Assembly (NCBI GenBank): GCA_938003575.1
Contig: CALKYG010000479.1
Location: 1 to 8,716, forward strand
Origin: an uncultured Alphaproteobacteria bacterium
Lineage (GTDB): Bacteria > Pseudomonadota > Alphaproteobacteria > Caulobacterales > Parvularculaceae
Length of the DNA stretch: 8,716 bases
Direction of reading: 5' to 3'
Shown here: in pieces, positions 6,446-8,716 of the stretch
Layout: each line of letters starts with the position of its first letter
Numbering within the stretch: position 1 is the first letter of the stretch
Translations under genes and position numbers: made by a program
Notes under the pieces: model-generated
What the model was told of the DNA's origin: nothing
The model's input: only the letters and a program-made list of their open reading frames with translations
Databases searched by the model: none

Positions 6446-7402
6446 CTACTTGGCCGGCTTCAGGTTCGGATTTTCTATCCAGCCGACATTGCCGTTCTCG
6501 TCCTCGACCTCCCACCAGAGGTCTTCCTTGGCGCCGGTCGGATAGACCATGTCGCCCTTTTCGAGCGACCGCACCGAACTTGAGGACGCGGACGGAGACC
6601 GCTTCATCTCCACCGATTTCACCGCGACCTTGAACGCTTCTTTCGGGGCTTCGGCCGCTGCGCTCGCCGGCAGTCCGCCGAGCTGGCCGACGACCTGGCG
6701 ATAGGCGTCGAGGAAAGCGAAGGTGACGACCTTACCGACTTCAGTGTCTTCGTAACCTCCGCCGATGGCGCCGCCGAACCCATAGCCGGCGCCGGCCGCG
6801 AAGCCGATATCCTTCTTCGAAGCCGAACCCTCGGCGACCGCCTGAATTTCGGACGTGCGCACATTCATGAGCGTCAGGACCGTCTGCGCTTCAACCCGCT
6901 TCGTCTTGATTCCGCCGAGCAGACCGCCGACGCGGCCGCCGATGACGGCGCCCGCGACGCCGCCGACCGCGCTGCCGCCGGCGTTTGAATCAGTATTCGC
7001 GATGTCGGCGACCAGCACGTAATCTGCCGCCTTCACCTGGCCCGCGCCCATGTTCGAGCCTTTTTGCAGCTGGCCGCCGCCGGCCAGCGCGCGCTCGCGT
7101 TCAAGGGCGGACAGGCCCGCGCCGCGATCGACGAGTGTGAAGCATCGCGACTTGTTGACGAACGCCTTCAGCAGGACCGACGGCGCGCCGAGATTGTAAT
7201 AGACCCACCCTTGCCCCTCGCCGTCGACGAGGGCGACCGAGCCGAGGCTCTTTTCGCATATCGGCAACTCGACGTTTTTCGTCGACCCGCGCTCATTGTC
7301 GATCCCGTCATCGGTTCCCTTCCGCTTCGCGGCGGCAGGTCCGGCGGCGATCAAGGAAACGGCCGCGCAGCCGAGCAGGAAAGCAGACAGATTGTTTTTC
7401 AT
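6446..7402 (-). CDS. CsgG/HfaB-like secreted protein with C-terminal SH3 domain
   Basis: Encodes 318 residues. A signal peptide (1-25, ending GPAAA before Lys26) targets it to the periplasm. Cys12 after LLG resembles a lipobox, but the hydrophobic stretch continues past it, so type I cleavage looks likelier. Residues about 50-240 resemble the CsgG family of curli-secretion and LpoB/HfaB-type envelope proteins: FTLVDRGAGLSALERERAL (88-106), then ADYVLVADI (126-134) and VLTLMNVRTSEI (175-186). Where CsgG has membrane hairpins, this protein has Gly/Ala-rich stretches (142-164 and 200-216). After an Ala/Pro linker, residues about 255-316 form a bacterial SH3-type domain (VKSVEMKRSPS, WWEVEDENGNVGWI). 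ATG at 7402 is chosen because the signal peptide begins there and GGGGGG lies just upstream; the frame open to 7762 crosses a tRNA. It has its own terminator. Partner and substrate are unknown, and no curli or holdfast genes adjoin it. Confidence 0.82.
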   Translation of the reverse strand: MKNNLSAFLLGCAAVSLIAAGPAAAKRKGTDDGIDNERGSTKNVELPICEKSLGSVALVDGEGQGWVYYNLGAPSVLLKAFVNKSRCFTLVDRGAGLSALERERALAGGGQLQKGSNMGAGQVKAADYVLVADIANTDSNAGGSAVGGVAGAVIGGRVGGLLGGIKTKRVEAQTVLTLMNVRTSEIQAVAEGSASKKDIGFAAGAGYGFGGAIGGGYEDTEVGKVVTFAFLDAYRQVVGQLGGLPASAAAEAPKEAFKVAVKSVEMKRSPSASSSSVRSLEKGDMVYPTGAKEDLWWEVEDENGNVGWIENPNLKPAK

Positions 7403-7431
7403 GGACCCCCCTTGGGTGAAAAATTGGACAG

Positions 7432-7460
7432 GCGGGACGATGCCATTCGTCGCGTCCCGC
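7432..7460 (-). other. Stem-loop between tRNA-Cys and the CsgG-like gene (possible tRNA terminator)
   Basis: GCGGGACG and CGTCCCGC form a perfect 8-bp stem with a 13-base loop. On the minus strand AATTTTT follows after the bases CTGTCC, so the T-run starts about eight bases from the stem. That makes it an imperfect rho-independent terminator for the tRNA. Alternatively it is a hairpin in the leader of the CsgG-like mRNA, which begins 30 bases downstream. Confidence 0.45.
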
Positions 7461-7508
7461 TGCAATCGCGCAAATCCCGGCCGAGACGAATTCTGGGGGC
7501 GGCGTTCA

Positions 7509-7603
7509 GGGGCGAGTGGAGGCCACGGCCGGAATCGAACCGGCGTACACGGCTTTGCAGGCCGCTGCGTCACCACTCCGCCACGTGGCCTCACTGACGC
7601 CCC
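7509..7603 (-). repeat. Inverted repeat flanking tRNA-Cys (extends the acceptor helix)
   Basis: Outside the acceptor stem, AGTG (7515-7518) can pair with CACT (7592-7595), and GGGGCG (7509-7514) with CGCCCC (7598-7603). Only a GA bulge and the small mismatch next to the stem interrupt it. In the precursor this would make leader and trailer pair and partly bury the encoded CCA. This is visible directly in the sequence; an effect on processing is inference. Confidence 0.55.
7517..7590 (-). tRNA. tRNA-Cys (anticodon GCA)
   Basis: The 74-base cloverleaf is complete and CCA is encoded. The acceptor arms GGCCACG and CGTGGCC pair fully, with U as discriminator base, typical of tRNA-Cys. The D arm is GCG-GAGTGGTGA-CGC. 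The anticodon arm is GCGGC-CTGCAAA-GCCGT with one G-U pair and anticodon GCA. The variable loop is GTAC. The T arm is GCCGG-TTCGATT-CCGGC. It delivers cysteine at UGC and UGU codons. It is transcribed leftwards from the promoter at 7623-7651. Confidence 0.97.
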
Positions 7604-7622
7604 CTCAGCGCGGGGAGGCGCC

Positions 7623-7651
7623 CTCTTAGCTTGGTCCTTCGGTCCGGTCAA
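7623..7651 (-). promoter_or_regulatory. Promoter of tRNA-Cys (-35 TTGACC, -10 TAAGAG)
   Basis: On the minus strand TTGACC (7646-7651) and TAAGAG (7623-7628) are 17 bases apart, the ideal sigma-70 spacing, with a near-perfect -35 and a weak -10. Transcription would begin near 7616, about 25 bases before the mature tRNA. The following GGGCGCC is a GC-rich discriminator, as found in stable-RNA promoters under stringent control (inference). Confidence 0.5.
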
Positions 7652-7733
7652 AAGGCTTTGGCGGGGCGGTTGCGGCGGGAGCCGACGTGCTGTAATTCCC
7701 CATTCCGATCCCAGTCGAGAACAAGGCCGTCCA

Positions 7734-8387
7734 ATGGATTTCGCAGCCGCCCGCCAGCACATGGTCGACAGTCAGGTGCGCACCAACGACGTGACCGACA
7801 TGCGCATCCAGAAAGCCTTCGAGACCGTTGAACGGGAGCGGTTCCTGCCTGCGGAATTCAGGATGCAGGCTTATGTCGAGAAGGAAATTCCCTATGCGCC
7901 CGGCCGCGCCCTGATAACCGCGCGCGACCACGCAAAATTGCTGGCGGCGCTGGCGATCGACCCGAAGGATCTCATCCTCGACGTGGCCGGCGGGACGGGA
8001 TACCCGGCTGCGATCCTCGCGCAGCTCGGAGACATGGTGGTCTCGGTCGAAAATGACGAAACCCTGGCGGCGCAGGCTCAAGCCAACTGGGCCGCGGCCG
8101 GGGTCGTGAACGCCGCAACGGTTTCCGGCGAGCCTTCGAAGGGCGCCCAATCGCAGGGACCGTTCGACATCATCGTTATCGCCGGCGTGATCGAGATCGA
8201 GCCCGTCACTCTTCTTTCGCAGCTGAAGGACGGCGGCCGGCTCGGCGCGATCTTGCGGCGGAACGGGGTGTCGAAAGGCGTCGTATGGCGCCGGTCCGGC
8301 GCCGCGACGGCGCCGCAGGAGATTTTTGACGCCTCGGCGCGCTCGATCATTCCAGGGTTCGCGCGGCCTAAAGCGTTTGTATTCTAG
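7734..8387 (+). CDS. Divergent PIMT-like (protein-L-isoaspartate O-methyltransferase family) SAM-dependent methyltransferase
   Basis: Encodes 217 residues, the usual length of PIMT, which methylates isoaspartyl residues in damaged proteins. The N-terminal part (VERERFLPAEFRMQAYVEKEIP, within 32-53) matches the PIMT pattern of a conserved RxxFv followed by an AY/W and a Pro. SAM motif I is LDVAGGTGYPAAILA (82-96) and the acidic post-I motif is SVENDETL (104-111). The substrate-site segment of classical PIMT (QTIS-x-P) reads RALITARDHAKLL here, so the catalytic Ser and the Pro are missing. The fold is likely kept but isoaspartyl repair activity is doubtful. ATG at 7734 is chosen because the family's N-terminus begins there and AAGG lies eight bases upstream; the open frame upstream crosses the tRNA. 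It ends 63 bases before the TolC gene and is probably cotranscribed with it. Confidence 0.88.
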   Translation: MDFAAARQHMVDSQVRTNDVTDMRIQKAFETVERERFLPAEFRMQAYVEKEIPYAPGRALITARDHAKLLAALAIDPKDLILDVAGGTGYPAAILAQLGDMVVSVENDETLAAQAQANWAAAGVVNAATVSGEPSKGAQSQGPFDIIVIAGVIEIEPVTLLSQLKDGGRLGAILRRNGVSKGVVWRRSGAATAPQEIFDASARSIIPGFARPKAFVF

Positions 8388-8450
8388 ACTGGCCCGTCGA
8401 ATACTGTCGCGACCCATGGCGGCGGTCCGCGGCGCGGCCGAGAGGATGTG

Positions 8451-8716
8451 ATGCGTAAAACGGTTTTGACTGGACTGGCGATCGGCGCCGCAACGGCGCC
8501 GGGCGCCGCTTTCGCGCAAACGCTCGAAGAAGCCCTGACGATGGCGTATGAGGCCAATCCGACCATCGGCGCAGAACGCGCGCGGCAGCAGGCCACCAGA
8601 CAGTTGACGGCGCAGGCCGTGGCGCAGGCGCTGGCGAAGGTGCAGGCGAGCGCCAATTACACCAAAATCGACGACACCCAGTCGTTCAACCAGTCGGGTT
8701 TCGGGCAGACCGTGGT
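8451..8716 (+). CDS. tolC: TolC-family outer-membrane protein, N-terminal part (cut by window end)
   Basis: The first 88 codons are present; the gene runs off the right edge. A Sec signal peptide (residues 1-22, ending GAAFA before Gln23) is followed by TLEEALTMAYEANPTI, the opening helix of TolC-type outer-membrane factors. There is no lipobox cysteine, so this is the TolC/type I secretion type and distinct from the lipoprotein at 4559-6148. AGAGGA sits about six bases before ATG at 8451; a GTG directly before it is a possible but less likely start. It should form the exit duct for type I secretion or other efflux pumps. The PIMT-like gene upstream is a neighbour I recall for alphaproteobacterial tolC, where popZ-like (DUF2497) and valS genes often follow; this cannot be checked here. 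Confidence 0.88.
   Translation, partial: MRKTVLTGLAIGAATAPGAAFAQTLEEALTMAYEANPTIGAERARQQATRQLTAQAVAQALAKVQASANYTKIDDTQSFNQSGFGQTV

Noticed and set aside
7296..7733. Upstream extension of the PIMT-like reading frame
   Set aside because: It crosses the tRNA on the other strand and the divergent promoter region, and the family N-terminus fits the ATG at 7734.
6446..7762. Long N-terminal extension of the CsgG-like reading frame to 7762
   Set aside because: The extra 120 codons run across the tRNA-Cys gene and its promoter, while a signal peptide with an upstream G-rich ribosome site begins at 7402.
8298..8501. 18-bp near-identical repeat (17 of 18) at 8298-8315 and 8484-8501, encoding GAATAP in both genes
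   Set aside because: It consists of GGCGCC-rich codons for Gly, Ala and Pro. Chance plus codon bias explains it, and nothing else marks it as a recombination or regulatory element.
1..8716. CRISPR array, transposase, toxin-antitoxin or defence genes
   Set aside because: I found no regularly spaced repeats, no terminal inverted repeats of insertion sequences and no matching protein motifs.

Overview
The window is GC-rich DNA that looks like an alphaproteobacterial chromosome. The evidence is the base composition and codon use, a CtrA-like TTAA-N7-TTAA box at the left edge, and a PIMT-like methyltransferase gene followed directly by a TolC gene, an arrangement I recall from many alphaproteobacteria. 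I cannot name a genus. A Caulobacterales-, Parvularculales- or Rhodobacterales-like organism would fit, but that is inference.

Layout, left to right. Positions 1-115 are non-coding, or hold at most the end of an off-window gene. They contain a tandem 10-bp repeat, a 16-bp palindrome and the CtrA-like box. Positions 116-6148, minus strand, hold a complete tripartite RND efflux operon transcribed leftwards: an outer-membrane factor lipoprotein (NodT/OprM type, 4559-6148), a periplasmic adaptor (3292-4533) and an inner-membrane RND pump (116-3295). The last two genes overlap by four bases (ATGA). Together they should form an envelope-spanning proton-driven exporter. No regulator gene is visible beside it. 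The 297-bp gap upstream (6149-6445) holds several inverted repeats that could be operators or a structured leader, plus the terminator of the next gene.

Positions 6446-7402, minus strand, encode a CsgG/HfaB-like secreted protein fused to a C-terminal bacterial SH3 domain. Upstream of it, also on the minus strand, is tRNA-Cys(GCA) at 7517-7590, with a recognisable promoter. Its flanks can pair and extend the acceptor stem. A 143-bp divergent region separates it from a plus-strand pair: a divergent PIMT-like methyltransferase (7734-8387) and a TolC-family protein cut off by the window end (8451 onwards).

The most interesting points are: a roughly 70-residue insertion with a textbook EF-hand-like loop in the predicted extracellular loop of the efflux outer-membrane factor; an RND pump whose TM10 lysine position is occupied by Asn-Asp; a CsgG-like protein whose membrane hairpins are replaced by glycine-zipper-like sequence; a PIMT-like enzyme lacking the usual substrate-site residues; and the structured leader of the efflux operon. 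I see no CRISPR array, transposase or clearly undescribed multi-gene system.
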